A stretch of 64,000 nt of DNA from Ulota crispa (GCA_963920765.1 OY987244.1:7628501-7692500), one strand, 5' to 3'. Positions 10,644 through 23,768 are shown, numbered from the stretch's first letter. The notes: generated from the letters alone by a model not told the origin. Numbers and translations: made by a program.

Positions 10644-13600
10644 CTCCCACTTTGCGAATGGCCAAAGTCCCCAAGGCCCATGGCTCTTGTCAAACGCTCA
10701 TGTCTATCCCGCGTCAACGCCTTTGTCATCACATCTGCCAACATGTCCTCAGTTGGGCAATACTCTAATGTGATGCTTCCCTTCTCCACCTTCTCCCTCA
10801 CAAAGTGGTGTTGCACCTCGATGTGCTTTGTCCTCGCATGGTGCACCGGGTTCTTTGCAAGAGCTATGGCACCTTGATTGTCACACAAGATCAACGTGCC
10901 CTCCACGTCCTCACACCCCACATCCTCCAAGAGCTGCCTCAACCATATGGCCTCTCTCGTGCAATGGCTCGCCGCCATGTACTCTGCCTCCGTTGTGGAT
11001 AAAGCCACCGTGGGTTGCTTCTTGCTACTCCATGATACCATGCCCTCTCTAAGGCTAAATGCATACCTCGTGGTGGACTTTCTGTCGTTGGCATCGCCAG
11101 CCCAATCTGCATCGCAATACCCCATCAAGCGTATGTGCCTCCCTCCCAATTGCAACTTCACATGAGAAGTGCCCTTGAGGTACCTCATAATCCTCTTCAC
11201 CGCCATCCAATGACTTCATCCCGGCCTCGCCATATGTTGGCTCACCGTGCTAATGGCAAAGGCCAAATCAGCCCTTGTGGCCACCATGGCATACATCAAG
11301 GATCCAACCGCTGATTTGTAAGGCACACTCACCATCCTTGAAGCATCCGCATCATACTCCTCGTTGCTAAGCTTCACCAACTTCACCTTGGTGTCCAATG
11401 GAGTGCCAATGGATTTGCAATCCTCCATGCCAAACCGCTTCAGCACCTCCTCCACATACTTGGTTTGGCTCATGGTGATGGTCCTTGCACCTCGATCTCG
11501 GACAAACTCCACTCCAAGGCAATAGTGCAATTCCCTCAAGTCCGTCATCTTGTACTCCGCTTCCAACTTGGCCTTCAATGTACCCATGGTCTCCACGTTG
11601 CTAGAAAGAATGATCAAGTCATCAACATACACAAGCACAAGCATCACATTGGCTCCCACTTGTGCAAAATATAAGCTATGGTCAGCCACACTCCTCTCAA
11701 AGCCAAAATCCAAAAGACTTGCATCAATCTTTTGGTACCATGCTCTCGATGCTTGCTTCAGCCCGTACTTTGCAAGTTTGCAAACTAAGTGCTCATGACC
11801 ACGTTGCACAAATCCCTTGGGTTGCTCCATGTAGATGTCCTCCTCCAAGTCGCCGTTGAGGAAGGCCATCTTCACATCCATTTGGTGCATTTCCAAGTCC
11901 AATGAAGCTCCAAGGGCCACAACGCACCGTATGGTGGTAAACTTGGCCACGGGAGCAAAGGTCTCGTTGAAGTCCACTCCTTGGACTTGAAAGAACCCCC
12001 TTGCCACCAACCTTGCCTTGTGGCGCACAATCTCCCCCGTGGCATCCCTCTTGGTCTTGAACACCCACTTGCATCCCACGGCCTTGCAAAATGGAGGAAG
12101 GGTGGTCAACTCCCACGTGCCGTTGGCATGGAGGGAGTGGTACTCCTCCTCCATGGCTGCCTCCCACTTGCTTGCATCCCAAGACTCCAAGGCCTCTCCA
12201 AGTGTGGTGGGGTCATGAACAACAGCCACATTAGCATGATCCGAGTTCAAAGATGGTTGAGGGAAGATGTGGTTTTTCCACCACTCCCTCAACAGCTTGC
12301 TTACCCTTGTGGACCGCCGCACACCTCCCACGTGTTGGCTTCCTCCCACTTCAGCTCTTGGAGCAATGTTGTGTGCCTTCTTCTTCTTTGTGATCTTCTT
12401 GGGCTTGGAGCCGTCATCACCTTGGCTTGCACTTGCATCCTCCACAAGGTCACCATCTCCATCTACAAGGTCACCATCTCCATCCTCAAGGGGCTGGTCC
12501 TCATCGTTTCCGTCATCATCATCGCCACCATGCAAAGGCGTTGGAGGTGAATCCACAACAAGGTCACCACTACTCCCACTTGGACCCAACTCCAAGTCTC
12601 CCTGCAACTCTCCTTGCTCACAGAAAGTCACATCACAACATCGAATGATCTTCTTGGACTCCAAACAAATGAGCCTATATGCCTTGGAGCCCTCACAATA
12701 TCCCAAAAACAAACACCTCACCGCCTTTGCATCAAGTTTGCTCCTTGATGCATCTGGGATCTTGGCATATGCAACACACTCAAACACCCTTATGTGAGCT
12801 ACGGAAGGCCTCCTCCCACTCCACGCCTCTTGTGGAGTTTTGCCATCCACCGCACTAGTGGGGCATCGATTGCGAATGTACACCGCGTTGCTCACCGCCT
12901 CGGCCCAATACTCCAACCCAAGCTTTTGGCCATAGAGCATGCTTCTAGTCATCTCCACAATGGTACGATTGGCCCTCTCAACCACTCCATTTTGCTGCGG
13001 CATATGTGGAGTTGAGGTTTGGTGCACAATACCTTGGGTCTTCAAATAGGCCTTGAATTGGTTGGAAGTGTACTCCCCGCCGTTGTCGGACCGCAACACC
13101 TTCATGGAGCACTCCGCCTCCTTCTCCATCAAGGCCTTGAACTCCTTGAAGCGATCAAAACACTCGCTCTTGGCCTTGAGAAGGTACACCCACACCTTTC
13201 TTGAAAGGTCGTCAATGAAGGTTAAAAAATACCTTGCCCCACCCAATGACGTGGTCTTCATGGGGCCACACACATCTGAATGCACAATGCCCAACACCTT
13301 GGTGGCACGTGTGGCACCATCCTTTGGAAAGGAGTGCCGTTGTTGCTTGCCCTCAATGCAACCCTCACAAGCATTGGGCAAGCCATCACCATGAGATTTA
13401 AGAAGGTCAAGGCCACTCACCAAGCTTGGAAGAGCCCTCAAACTTTGTACATTTAGGTGCCCCATGCGTCGATGCCACAAAATCAGCCCATCCTTGGTAG
13501 AAGTGGCAACTTGGGCACTCTCTCCTCCATGCACAACCTTGCACCGCAAAAGATACAAGTTGCCCTCTCGTGTTGCCATGGCTTGGGTGTCTTCATTGGG

Positions 13601-14725
13601 AGACCTCACAATGCACCCAAAACCTCCAAATTGAACATTCAACCCTCCCTCCACTATCTTGCTCACCGAAAGGAGGTTGCTTTGCAACTTGGGCACATAC
13701 AACACATTTTTGAACCGAATGCGTTTGGTGCATCCTTCAATAAGGGTGTCCACCAAAATGGACCCCCTTCCAAGGGCTTGGAGCACCGATTCGTCACCCA
13801 TGAACACCTTCCTTTCCGCAATGGCCTCAAAGGTGTCAAAATGAGCTCTATGGGGTGACATGTGGGTGGTAGCTCCAGAATCCATGATCCAATCACCCCC
13901 GAAGTGCAATGGACCATCATGAGAGGCCATGAACGCATAGTCCTCACCACTCTCTTCTACCTTGGCTTTATTGGCCTTCTCACCCTTGCCACTCTTGCGT
14001 TTATAGCAATTACAAGCAAAGTGGCCCGGTTTGCCACAATGGAAACATAGAAGGGGCTCACCTTGAACCTTGGTTGAATCTCTACCACTCTTGTGGCGAG
14101 CAACCAATGCCGCACTCTCCGTGGCCACCATCTGATGCTCCTTCTTCCTTGTCACTTCATGCATCAACCGCGACGTCACGTAGGTGAGGGTGAGCTCCTT
14201 GATGTCCTTGGTCTCCATGGCCACAATCAAGTTCTCATAAGAAGGTGGCAAGCTCTCCAAAATGGTCATAACAATGTCCCCTTGCGTCACGGGCACATCA
14301 AGGGCCTCAAGTTGGTCCGCAAGAGTCTTCACCTTGTTGATGTGTTGCAAGAGGTCATCGGTCTCTTGCATCTTCATAGTGAAGAACTTGCGCCTCAAGA
14401 ACAATACATTGGCCAAGCTCTTGGTTTCGTGAATGCTGCTTAGGGTCCTCCATGCTTCCGCAGCTCCCTTGCAAGACTTGACGTGTTGGATTTGTGCATC
14501 CACCATGTGAGTGCACAAGATGCGAAACGCCGTCCTCTCACGCTTTTTGAAGGCCGAGATGACCTTGGGGTCACTCTCACTTGAAGGAGGCGTCTCAGTG
14601 CCCTCCACAATGTCCCAAAGATCCTTCTCATCAAGGATCATCTCCATTTTGAACTTGAACAAGGAGAAATTGTCTCCGTTGAACTTGTCCACAACACGGG
14701 GTGTATCACCCTCATAGGTGGCCAT
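10625..14725 (-). CDS. Copia gag-pol polyprotein, interrupted by one in-frame stop
   Basis: The polyprotein of a Ty1/copia element. The ATG at 14725 lies in a good context (GCCATGG). Residues below are counted from nine codons upstream of it. A UBN2-type gag region spans about 20-230. A CCHC zinc knuckle is at 235-248, and the aspartic protease motif DSGATTH at 290-296. The integrase has an HHCC finger (His426, His431, Cys461, Cys464) and catalytic Asp492, Asp555 and Glu591. The acidic linker spans about 715-800. The reverse transcriptase has WVFK at about 895 and YVDD at 1041-1044. RNase H follows with DADW, TEAEY and CDNQ motifs (about 11100-10790). A single TGA at 11218-11216 separates RT from RNase H in the same frame. 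It sits where relatives usually have a basic residue and could be a CGA-to-TGA change. The rest of the frame is open. Without read-through, RNase H would be lost and the copy could not move on its own. Confidence 0.92.
10644..10653 (-). other. Polypurine tract of the copia element
   Basis: On the coding strand AAAGTGGGAG lies directly against the start of the 3' LTR (TGTTGAAA). This is the expected position and composition of the plus-strand primer. It overlaps the last pol codons. Confidence 0.75.
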
Positions 14726-15586
14726 GGCTAAAGTATGCAACTCAACCACCTCTCAAACAAATCTCTAGCTTTCTATGCACACAAAGGGGCTGAAGTATGC
14801 AACTCAACCACCTCCCAAGCAAACCCTAGCTCTTTCCACACACAAGGGACTGAAGTATACAACCCAACCCTCAAAGGAGCACAAGATCTCCCAAAATGTG
14901 AGGTTATCACTCAAACCTCACCCTCAAATTCACTCCTTGCAATTTCAGCCCCCTTTGAGCAAATACTATGCATCCACTTGAGCAAACAACCTCAAGCAAG
15001 GGTAGAAACCAACTAAAGCAAGTACAAACTCACAAATCACCTCTTTGTGCTTCAAACAAGCACTTTGGTGGTGCAACTCCACCCTTAGCAACTCCACACC
15101 TCCAAAAACTTGTGCAACACCAAATGAACCTCCAAATAAGCTTCAAAGTGGATCAATTCCTCCAATATGATAGATCATATCCTCCAACAAGCTCCAAAAA
15201 AGGTCCACACTTTCACAAACTCGAATTTGGTGCTCCACCAAGCTAAATGAGGATCAGCCACTCACCAAGAGGTAAAACAAGATCTCCAAAGACTCCAAAA
15301 GGCATGCAAAGAGAGATGAAGCTCTTCAAAGGTCCTCTCCCACCACAAATGCACCCCAAACCATAAAACAAGCACGAGTAGTCCTCCAAATGCTCCACAA
15401 GATAGGACAAATGCTGAAGTAGCTCAAATGACAAGCAATCTCACTACAAAAACACCCCTAACACTAAAGGGAAGCTAAAGAAGTCATCCAAGTGCACAAG
15501 GTCGAAATCTAAGAGCTGATGTACCTCAAATGTGATCTCCACTCACCATAATGCACCTCCACACTCTAAGTCGTGGGTCCATAACC
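14726..15586 (-). other. 5' leader of the copia element
   Basis: About 860 bp lie between the 5' LTR and the gag ATG. The stretch contains two to three diverged copies of a ~60-bp unit around AAGTATGCAACTCAACCACC (14733, 14794, 14853). No conserved open frame is seen. Confidence 0.6.
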
Positions 15587-15869
15587 TATTGAAAACATAG
15601 GGAAGATAGAAGAGCAAAGGCACACATGGTATACTCAAATGCATAAGATACAAATGGAAGAGATGAGAGAGTCACCCAACCCTCTCATCTATATACTCTC
15701 CCAATCACTCTCCTTTCACCTAACCATATGGGATAACCACACTCATGGGCTGATCCTCTCTATGAGGTGCCTCCTACCACATGCTCTCTCTCCAATGCTA
15801 AGTACCCCACCTAGCATATCTCCTTTGGCCTAGAGCAAACTCCTAATGCTCTATTCCAACCTTTCAACA
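15587..15869 (-). repeat. 5' LTR of the copia element
   Basis: This is the 283-bp partner of 10361-10643. The promoter and the start and end of the transcript should lie here. Confidence 0.95.
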
Positions 15870-15874
15870 TGCAC
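15870..15874. repeat. Target site duplication of the copia element (right)
   Basis: TGCAC is an exact copy of 10356-10360. Confidence 0.9.
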
Positions 15875-16200
15875 AACCTCTATGTTAGCTTCTTACTCTT
15901 TTTGTGATTCTTGGGACTAATTGAAAATGTTGTTCAAGGGTTAGCTTTGGTTTGAAAATTTGGTATGAAAGAAATGTTGTTGTTAGGAGGTAGACCCTAT
16001 TAGAAACCAACATGTTCTTCCTCCAAGACATTCTTGAGTTCCCACGTGATGATAAATTCATTTGACCTCACCATCATTGGGTGTGTTAATGATGGTAAGC
16101 ACCTTGCCAATGCCTAGGTATGAACCAGTTGCTATCTCATTGGAATGTCGTGGCCAAAGCCACTAAGCCATGGCCTCAAGTGCCTCATTTTAAGCTTAGA

Positions 16201-16456
16201 ACACCATATTTGTTAAATTGGGAAAAAGAGTACATTTTGGGACTTCTGAAAGTTTTAGGTGATCACCTAAAACCGATCTTGCAGCATTTTTTTGGGTACA
16301 TGTGCCCTCACTTGAGAAAAAGAATTTGCAAGGAAAAAAATCTTAATGGCTGAGACTGAATCTCATACCTTCAAATTTGATTTAAGGTAACTTTTTGGAT
16401 TTAAAGTGGAGTACAAAATGGTACCTCCGTTTTTCCCAATTTAACGAATATGGTGG
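16201..16456. mobile_element. MITE, ATTCATTAAATTGGG family, ACACCATATT-ended copy
   Basis: It starts ACACCATATTTGTTAAATTG and ends with the inverse (CAATTTAACGAATATGGTGG). It is 256 bp and non-coding. TTAGA flanks both ends (16196-16200 and just after 16456) and may be a target duplication. The interior, with GTACATTTTGGGACTT near one end, matches the copies at 21723-21980 and 54361-54510. Confidence 0.75.
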
Positions 16457-16717
16457 TTTAGAGTAAAAGCTAATCATTTCTTCAATGTCTATGACCTCGT
16501 AGTTGAGTCCATGACTCCAAGTCTTGAGAAAAGAGAACAGAGAAATTAAGAAGAAGCCAAATGAAATAGATGAAATGAAACAAATGAAATTTGGAGTTTG
16601 ATTATTCCAAAGTTCAAAACCACGTGTAGGTGAGAAACCTTTCTGTTGGACTTCAACATTGAAGTTGATTATGGTATTATATTCAACCATCTTTGCTTGC
16701 CCATTTTTTATATATCT

Positions 16718-16967
16718 TTAACCCCTTAAGCGCCCGAGAGACATTATAATGTCTCTCAAAAATTTTGGTCAACTCAATTTTGACTAATATAATCTCATTG
16801 CACGTTTGTTGAAATCATTTTCAATTAAGTTCAACATGATGGAGACGCTTTCCACTAACAATCCATATGGTCCGATCATGTGGATTGTATTTTTCAATCC
16901 ACAAGGGCACTTTGATTGCACACAAGTCAAGCTTTTTTTGTTTCAACTTTGGGCGCTAAAGGGTTAA
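16718..16967. mobile_element. TTAA-flanked piggyBac-like MITE (~250-bp subfamily)
   Basis: It begins TTAACCCCTTAAGCGCCC and ends GGGCGCTAAAGGGTTAA. It is 250 bp, the same length as 53536-53785, with the same GCGCCC terminal motif. It is non-coding. Confidence 0.8.
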
Positions 16968-19900
16968 GATCTCTCATGTGTTTTACACATTTCCATTGGA
17001 AACTTTTACTTGTCAAATTATAAACATATACAAGAGTGTATTTAAAATATTTGCATGTTTCTCTAGGCATTCTAATTAGTGAAGGTTGAATAAAACATTG
17101 TAATGGAGTTTAACTCTTTTTATAAACTCTTAAACTACCTAAGTTGATCAAAAGTTACAAATATGTTAAAAATTTCTAAGCTGAAAAGGAGCAGTGTTCC
17201 TTTGCATTGTATTGAATGTGAACCCTTATGATAAGCCAAAATGTACTATTCAATAAGCACATAATTCAAAAGTACAATATTGACATTATGCTAAAAAGTG
17301 TTCTCTATCACATTAATAAGAAATGCAATGGAGGTGTGTTTGGAATTCAAGTATGAAGACTTAATACTATACAATTCTTGTGTCAAGAAAACTATTGCTT
17401 AATTTACATAGTAGTTTGGGCACTGAATGCATTTATTTAACAACAAATGTTTACACAATTTATCTAGATTACCATCTAAATCAATATATAGTCTTACCAT
17501 ACACTTCAAGATTTTATATGCACAAATTAAAATTGTTCTGTCAAGGCTCATGGCTTGCAAAGGCTTTTTCTCTAAGAAGCTAAAGACATCTAGATATGTT
17601 TACATTTGGTGTTTAGAGTAATGTTGATAAAGTGAATTTAGTCCAAAAGCATACACAAACTCACTTATTAATTGGTCATTTCCCTCTTAACACTATAGAA
17701 TTTTTAGGTGTGCTAGTAAATAGAAAATTGGCATTGAATTTGCATCCCTTTAAAGATAAAAAAGTTCTACAGCTTATGTGATCCTTCTTTGGCAAGTATT
17801 CCTACTAAGGTATAGGAGGCTCTAATTTGGACCAAGCATTTTGAACCAACCATGTAGGGTCACTCAAACAATGCATGGAGGTTTTTAAATGGATCACATT
17901 TTTGTATGTTTAGAAATTGTACTTTTGTGTACACCGTTTTAGAAACTTAAAAGAGTGACATGAGCCACTGTTGTGTATGCTTATTGGTCATAATTGTGTT
18001 TAGATTTGTCTTTCAGTAAAATATAGATACATGTCATACTAAAATAAATGAAAACTTGTTCTCAATCATGATTTGAGGAGTAGAATATGGAATGGGTGCT
18101 TGCACACTTTAAGAGCCTTATTGGAGCATTCTTGACTTTGTAATGGTTGCTTTTAGGACTCATGTGCTCCATTATAAGCCACTTTTGCATCATGAATGCT
18201 ACCACCTATGATCATGAATAGCTACCTATACATTTTTGCTTAAAAAGTTTGTAGTTAATTCATATTAACTCAAAAAAAAATCAATTTAAATAGCCACAAA
18301 ATCGTCTCATCTTTGACTTTCTACTCAAAATATTTTCATTTTACCAAGCTGCCACGATTTTCCCACATAAGCGCACTTTCCCTTAGGTGGTCCATTCACG
18401 AGCCTCCTACCTTAGTGTTAGGGCAGTGGTAGTGCTAGTGTCAAGTAAGCTTAACTACAAAATAATCTTGTAAAATGAAAATACTAAAGATTAAGGTGCA
18501 GCGCTTTGCAATTTTTAGGGGAGAAATGATTAATTGAGTTATCCCTGCTAAGATACAATTATATTGATGGGCAAACTTTGGTGTTTTTCAAGCACGCACT
18601 TGCCAGTCTAAATATTTAGTCATTTACCATTGTCAGTATATAAGCTTAGAATCAATATTTGTTAATCTGCACTGAATGCTTTGTAAGCCACTTCAGTATT
18701 TGCGGGATTGAAAATGCAAACTATGTTTTTGAAAGCACTCATGATAGTATCTCCTTTAGTCCTAAAATGCATAATATTGGGGGCTTAAGTTCTCAACAAA
18801 CAAATTTCCCAACACCAAATAAAAACAAATTTTGACAGACAAACTATATACAATAATAATAATACTAATAATAATAATCATAATAATTATAATCATAATA
18901 ACAATAATCATAATAACAATAGAAATAAAGCCTTAATTATCTGTTACTCGATATTATTCTCTACTAAAACCACAAATTCTGTCAAGAAAAAGGGGGGAGG
19001 GAGAGGAAACAAACATCCAAAGGGAGGGTGAAAACTGAAAAGTCATTGAACTTTTGTTCTAAATTCTCTATCATAAGCTTGAAATGAGTGAAAATACACC
19101 TAAAATTTCATAAGAAATTAAGAGAGACAACCCAAAGAGCGTGCAAGGCATACTTAAGTTACATATGAGGTTACATACAGTATATAAAACATGCAAGTGA
19201 AGGAGAAAGCCAAAAGAGCGTGACTATGAAGCAATCAAAGGTCAAATAATGCAGATGAATTGCTTAAAAAAGATGTCATCGCAATTGGCTAGACAATCCC
19301 ACATCATTCAATTGAGAAATACAATGATAAAAGCCCAACACCAAGCTTTCACCAGTGCGGGTATGGATGATTTCAAACTTTGCATCTCCCAATCAAAATC
19401 ATCTCTCAGTGACATTATTTATTTTTAATGTACCTGGTTGTTGTGTTATGCAGCATCGTGATTTAACATTGTTAATATTTGTAGTTTATCAGGATGATGG
19501 AAATAGAAATTTGTGAAAATCCAATAGGTTAATTTTCAGGTTAAATTTGCTCTTGAAAAATGAGCTTGAAGAAATACCCAACAAAGAAATCGAAAAGATC
19601 ACTACAGCCAGATCATCACATTTTAAGTTCACAAGAACATGTTTTACTCCAAAATTGTCAACCGCAAAATATTTTAAGTTTTATTTTTCCTGTTTGGTAT
19701 TAGAATACGCTTGGTGGCAATAACAAATACAACCATATGGTTATAAGTTAAGATCCAAAAGCTACAACCATGATTCACACATCAACTCAAAAGTATTCCT
19801 TGTTGTCACACTTGTGACAAACTTTCAAAATTTCAAAATTTGAAGCAACTATGTGGTTCTTGAGGGTAAATTGCACGCCAACACACACTGCACTTATTGC

Positions 19901-21722
19901 AAGTGGATATTCTGTCCCTAAACCTTTAAGGCTCTTGGTCAAATGGGGAAGCTGTATTTTTTAAGGGGTTTTTCCTTGTTGTGTTCTGTTACAAAAGCTA
20001 ATTGAGAATTTGTTGAAAAGATTCAAAATACATCTACATGTCATAGAGTAACTATGATGTAGTTAAAAGAGGTTCTTCTACATTCCTAATCTTGAGAACT
20101 TGTTGAATTATCACATAAATGTAGATCTGATGTTTGCTAGGATTGTTGCCAATTTCTAAATACTCATAGATGCCCAAAAGTGAGTGGACCTATATTTTTT
20201 TCATTATTTGGAGGCGGTTTTGGTAAATTGTCTAATTAGAGGAGAAAAATTGGCCATTGCTTTTGCACATAGATGCATGTCTTTCTAGATAGAAATCCTA
20301 AAAATAACCTATACACTTTCTATTATCACAACCGTATCATTTTAGATCCAAATTGTATCACAACACTACCTACTTATCCATTTGGACATGTGTTACCATT
20401 AACTTTTGGCAAGGAATACATCTCATATATGGTTTGGCATGTGTTAAAATGTGCAAAAACAACCACTATGAACTAACCTAAAAAAATCAAGATCATTGCA
20501 CTTTACATATCCAAAATCCTAAGATGTATTATGAATTGCAATTTAGAAAAATCATTGGAAAATGCCCCGTCAACAAAAATTGAATACTCCAACTTGTAGA
20601 TAACATCCATACAAAGGGATCTACCATTATACTCATTAATAATTTTTGAGAGGTATCTGAAAAAAACAAATAAAAATGATGTCTTAAATTCATATATGGA
20701 TTGAAAAAATTTGATTTGAACACAAGGTTTGGTTTTCCTTGCATTTTACATTAGTAAGTTATAATTATTATGACATTTTTTTAAAGGTATCATAAACATA
20801 TTTTTAATTTATTTTGAAGGACCATTTCTTGAATTATAAAAGTTATTTTTGAAGGTGGAACATGCTTGTATTATTTGAAAAACGCAACATTCATAAAAAC
20901 GATTTTGAAAATTAATGCCACAAAAATGTTAGAAAAATGAATGTGAGATTCCAGGAACAAATTTGTAAATGGAGATATATATAAAAATCAAGTTTTAGGC
21001 ATGTTTACCTTAATTTCTTGTTCAAAAATTAAACTCATGGTTCTGAAGGGGTTGACGATGACAATCAAATTTCAATCTTTGTTTTGGACATCTGAAATAT
21101 TCCCTACGTAAATGCACATTCTTACGTACACTAAAAAGAATATACAGGATATGCAGCAACTAGGATAGCCGAACCAGCTTCGTGGACACAAGCACATCCA
21201 ATGAGGCCAACACCATGACTTGTGGGTTCTTGTTTTCTTAACGCACAACATTTGACGTACTTTTTCTATACAAAGAACTTTGAGAAATTATAGGAAAAAG
21301 TCAAGCATGCTCAATTGTTCATGAAGAATAGCGGTACGTCAGTACGTCACTATTGCACAGGCTTGCTTCGGAAAATGAGATTTCATGCAAAGAATCTCAG
21401 TCAAAAACTTTGCAAAGCTCTTTAGATTTATTTTTCTATTATTGGCTTGTACCTAGGGGGAAAAGGAAGGGAGAATGTCATGGATACCCTTAAAGTTTGC
21501 CATATTTGTATAGATACCCTTGATCTTTCAGAAATTGCACATACCATAATTTTCAGGCATTTATTTTGTTGTGCATGCTATTTCCTGTATGACCAATGTC
21601 AAAGCAAGCAATGCAATGACAAAAAAGGAGCAACATACACACAAAAAGAGAAGGAAGTGGCATAGAACAAACGCCTAGAAATGATGGTCCAAAGGTATAT
21701 GTGTAGGTTTTGAAAAACCAAG
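16968..21722. other. Long AT-rich intergenic stretch without a gene
   Basis: No supportable gene is present. An (AAT)n-type microsatellite with interruptions lies at about 18846-18929. Overlapping short frames at 17380-17621 look slightly protein-like but are broken and match nothing I recognise. They may be remnants of an old element. Confidence 0.5.
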
Positions 21723-21980
21723 TAACGCGTTATTTGTTAAATTGGGAAAAATAGTACATTTTGGAACTTTCAAGAATTCAAGTGATCACCTAAATTTGAG
21801 CTCACAACGTTTTTTTGATACACGTGCCCTCACCTACGAGGAGGAATTTGCAAGGGAAAAAATCTTAGTGATTCAGACTGAATTTGATACCTTTGATTCT
21901 GATTTAAAGTAACTTTTTGAGTTTCAGGTGGAATACAAAATGGTCCCTACGTTTTTCCCAATTTAACGAATAACACGTAA
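21723..21980. mobile_element. MITE, ATTCATTAAATTGGG family, CGCGTTATT-ended copy
   Basis: It starts TAACGCGTTATTTGTTAAAT and ends ATTTAACGAATAACACGTAA. TAA may be the target duplication. It is about 258 bp and non-coding. It lies about 150 bp beyond the stop codon of the GT29 gene, so it is in or next to that gene's 3' end. Confidence 0.75.
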
Positions 21981-22132
21981 AGTGTATTTACATAAATATG
22001 GCAAGCTTCACGGGTATCCACAAAAATTTCCCAAAAAAGAATGGCATTGGGCTGAATTTTGGTAGTAAACCTGCCAATTGCGGAGGGCAAGAACTGCGAG
22101 GGGTTAACACCTCTTGTTGAATCAGTGACCAA

Positions 22133-23768
22133 TTACAACATGAGCTTGAAAGTGGGCAAGTGGGGAATCCCGGCTGCAATGAAGAAAGGGAGGAGCTGGG
22201 TGTTGTTCCGCTCAAGGTCATGGTAGAATTCGTACTCGGCGTTATAGTCGTGGATCTCCTTGAGCTCCTCTCTTTGGCTGGAGAAGTAGTGATGCTTGAG
22301 TCCTCTGGCTTTCCCAAACCCATACACGTGGACTTCGTCACATAACCCTAGCGCCATCAGCACGCCTTGCATTCCTGTGGAGTAGTGGAACATCTGATTC
22401 GGGTTGCGCAGGACACTCCACCACCTCGGCTTCATATGCGGACGATTCAGAAACAGTTTCACCGAATACCTGTGAAGAAAAAAATCCAACTCCCAACATG
22501 ACATTGTGTCTGCCCAGTTCAAATTTTGGCCAGGGGGAGAGGGGGGGAAGAAGAAGCAAGTACCATTTCGCAATTCGGTTGCACAGGTTGTCGAAGCGCG
22601 GGTCCGTCACCAGCAGCGGCGCAGGGTGCTCTGAACTGCAGAATGCAATGGGCATGAAGTGCCAGGGCGCACACAGGTACGTGATGATCGGCACCTTGCA
22701 ACCCACCATCCACTTAGAATTAGGGTTAGGGTTAGGGTTAGGTTTGGACTGGGACGACATCTCCAAGAACTCAATATATTGTTCGTGATGTTTTGTTGTA
22801 GGATTACCGTGGGACCGTAAGGATGACACCAGCATTGCTTGCGCTTCGCGCACGCGCGGATGATGTGGCTGTTCATGAAAGAAATGGTTGTAATTTTCCC
22901 CACGAAAGATTCAAACCCCACCGTCCTGGCGTTGTTGATCCGCATCACCATCTCGTGCTGGTCTATGGCTCCCCCGTAGGACGAGTTCAGCAGAATGCCG
23001 CTGTTTCCCACCACCGCGCACGTGCGGTACCGCTTTAGGGTTTCTCTCTTCGGCACACGATGGCTCTCGTCAATGGGCCGCTTCACGTACTGCACAAGGT
23101 TTTGCATGACTCGGGGCTCAAACCGCCGGTTTTCCACCCATTTCTTCAACAGCACTCGCATCTTGGGCCAAAACAGTCCCCACATGTTGGCGTTGTAGAA
23201 GATTTCAAGCTGCCAGCCTGCCAGCTTCTTCCGTGTCGCAGGCATGAGCACCATGTGGCTGTTGTACCTGCCCTGTGAGTATTGCACCACGTCAATTGGC
23301 TTCCTTTGCTTGCTGCGCACATGTCGGGGCAGTTATTCTGTGTTACACCTCGAACATGCCATCTTTTCACATGCGGTTCATTTTGTCCAAACCCTGTAAT
23401 GCTTTGTACCTGAGATATGGCGCCTTCTTCTCCAGCTGCATGTACTTGTTGTTATAGCTTCCTTGACGACCAGTTCGGCCAGGATAGATGTCCTCCATGG
23501 CATGAACGGAATCCCTTTCGTTTCCCAGGAGTTGTACAATTTGGTGCTCCAACTCAGTAGAGAGATAGTCCACGTCGCTGTAGTCTATCTTGGATTCTTC
23601 AGAGTCGTCCGCTGTTGAGTTCAAATGGTAAGAAGGGTTCCTCGTACACAAACTAGGTAAAAATGTCAACAGGGAGACGCCCATTGAATATGATACCATG
23701 GTGGCGGTGAAGATGGTCAGCGCAGTGGAAATCGTCAACAACATCAAAAAAGCTCGTGATTGCAGCAT
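22133..23768 (-). CDS. GALT29A-like: GT29 sialyltransferase-like glycosyltransferase, GALT29A type
   Basis: A Golgi glycosyltransferase of CAZy family GT29. In plants, relatives of this type add beta-1,6-galactose to arabinogalactan side chains. Four exons are predicted: 23768-23410, 23267-22808, 22694-22564 and 22469-22133. All junctions are GT-AG and all phases close, giving 428 residues. The introns are 142, 113 and 94 bp. A signal anchor at about residues 6-37 gives a type II topology. The L-sialylmotif begins near residue 203 (CAVVGNSG then an INNAR block). The S motif is at about 345-367 (HYSTGMQ then LCDEV). The VS motif H-x4-E is at His390 and Glu395. The CHPYG and LLVTDPRF blocks are characteristic of the plant GALT29A-like branch rather than SIA1/SIA2. 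The start at 23768 has the context ACCACCATG. The frame continues upstream only through non-ATG codons. The acceptor of exon 3 (TTGCAAG) is the weakest junction. True sialyl transfer is not expected in plants. Confidence 0.85.
22719..22742 (+). repeat. Short TTAGGG-type array in a GT29 intron
   Basis: The plus strand carries about three and a half units of TTAGGG within the second intron of the GT29 gene. This is the vertebrate-type rather than the common plant TTTAGGG telomere unit. It is too short to indicate a telomere fusion. Confidence 0.8.

Larger units (their letters stand above)
10361..15869 (-). mobile_element. Ty1/copia LTR retrotransposon, complete
   Basis: The 5509-bp element is bounded by two 283-bp direct LTRs and a perfect TGCAC duplication, and is transcribed on the minus strand. 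The order is 5' LTR (15587-15869), leader, gag-protease-integrase-RT-RNase H, polypurine tract and 3' LTR (10361-10643). Integrase precedes reverse transcriptase, which is the defining Ty1/copia order. The LTRs differ at only 4 of 283 positions, so the insertion is recent. On the coding strand each LTR begins TGTTGAAA and ends TTTCAATA, so the 3' terminus is TA rather than the usual CA. The sequence right after the 5' LTR does not match the common initiator-Met tRNA primer site, so I could not identify the primer. Confidence 0.95.

Noticed and set aside
12018-14443. Many plus-strand frames over the copia element
   Set aside because: They are antisense shadows of the gag-pol frame.
18846-18929. 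AAT-rich run considered as a repeat array of interest
   Set aside because: It is an ordinary interrupted microsatellite with no regular spacers.
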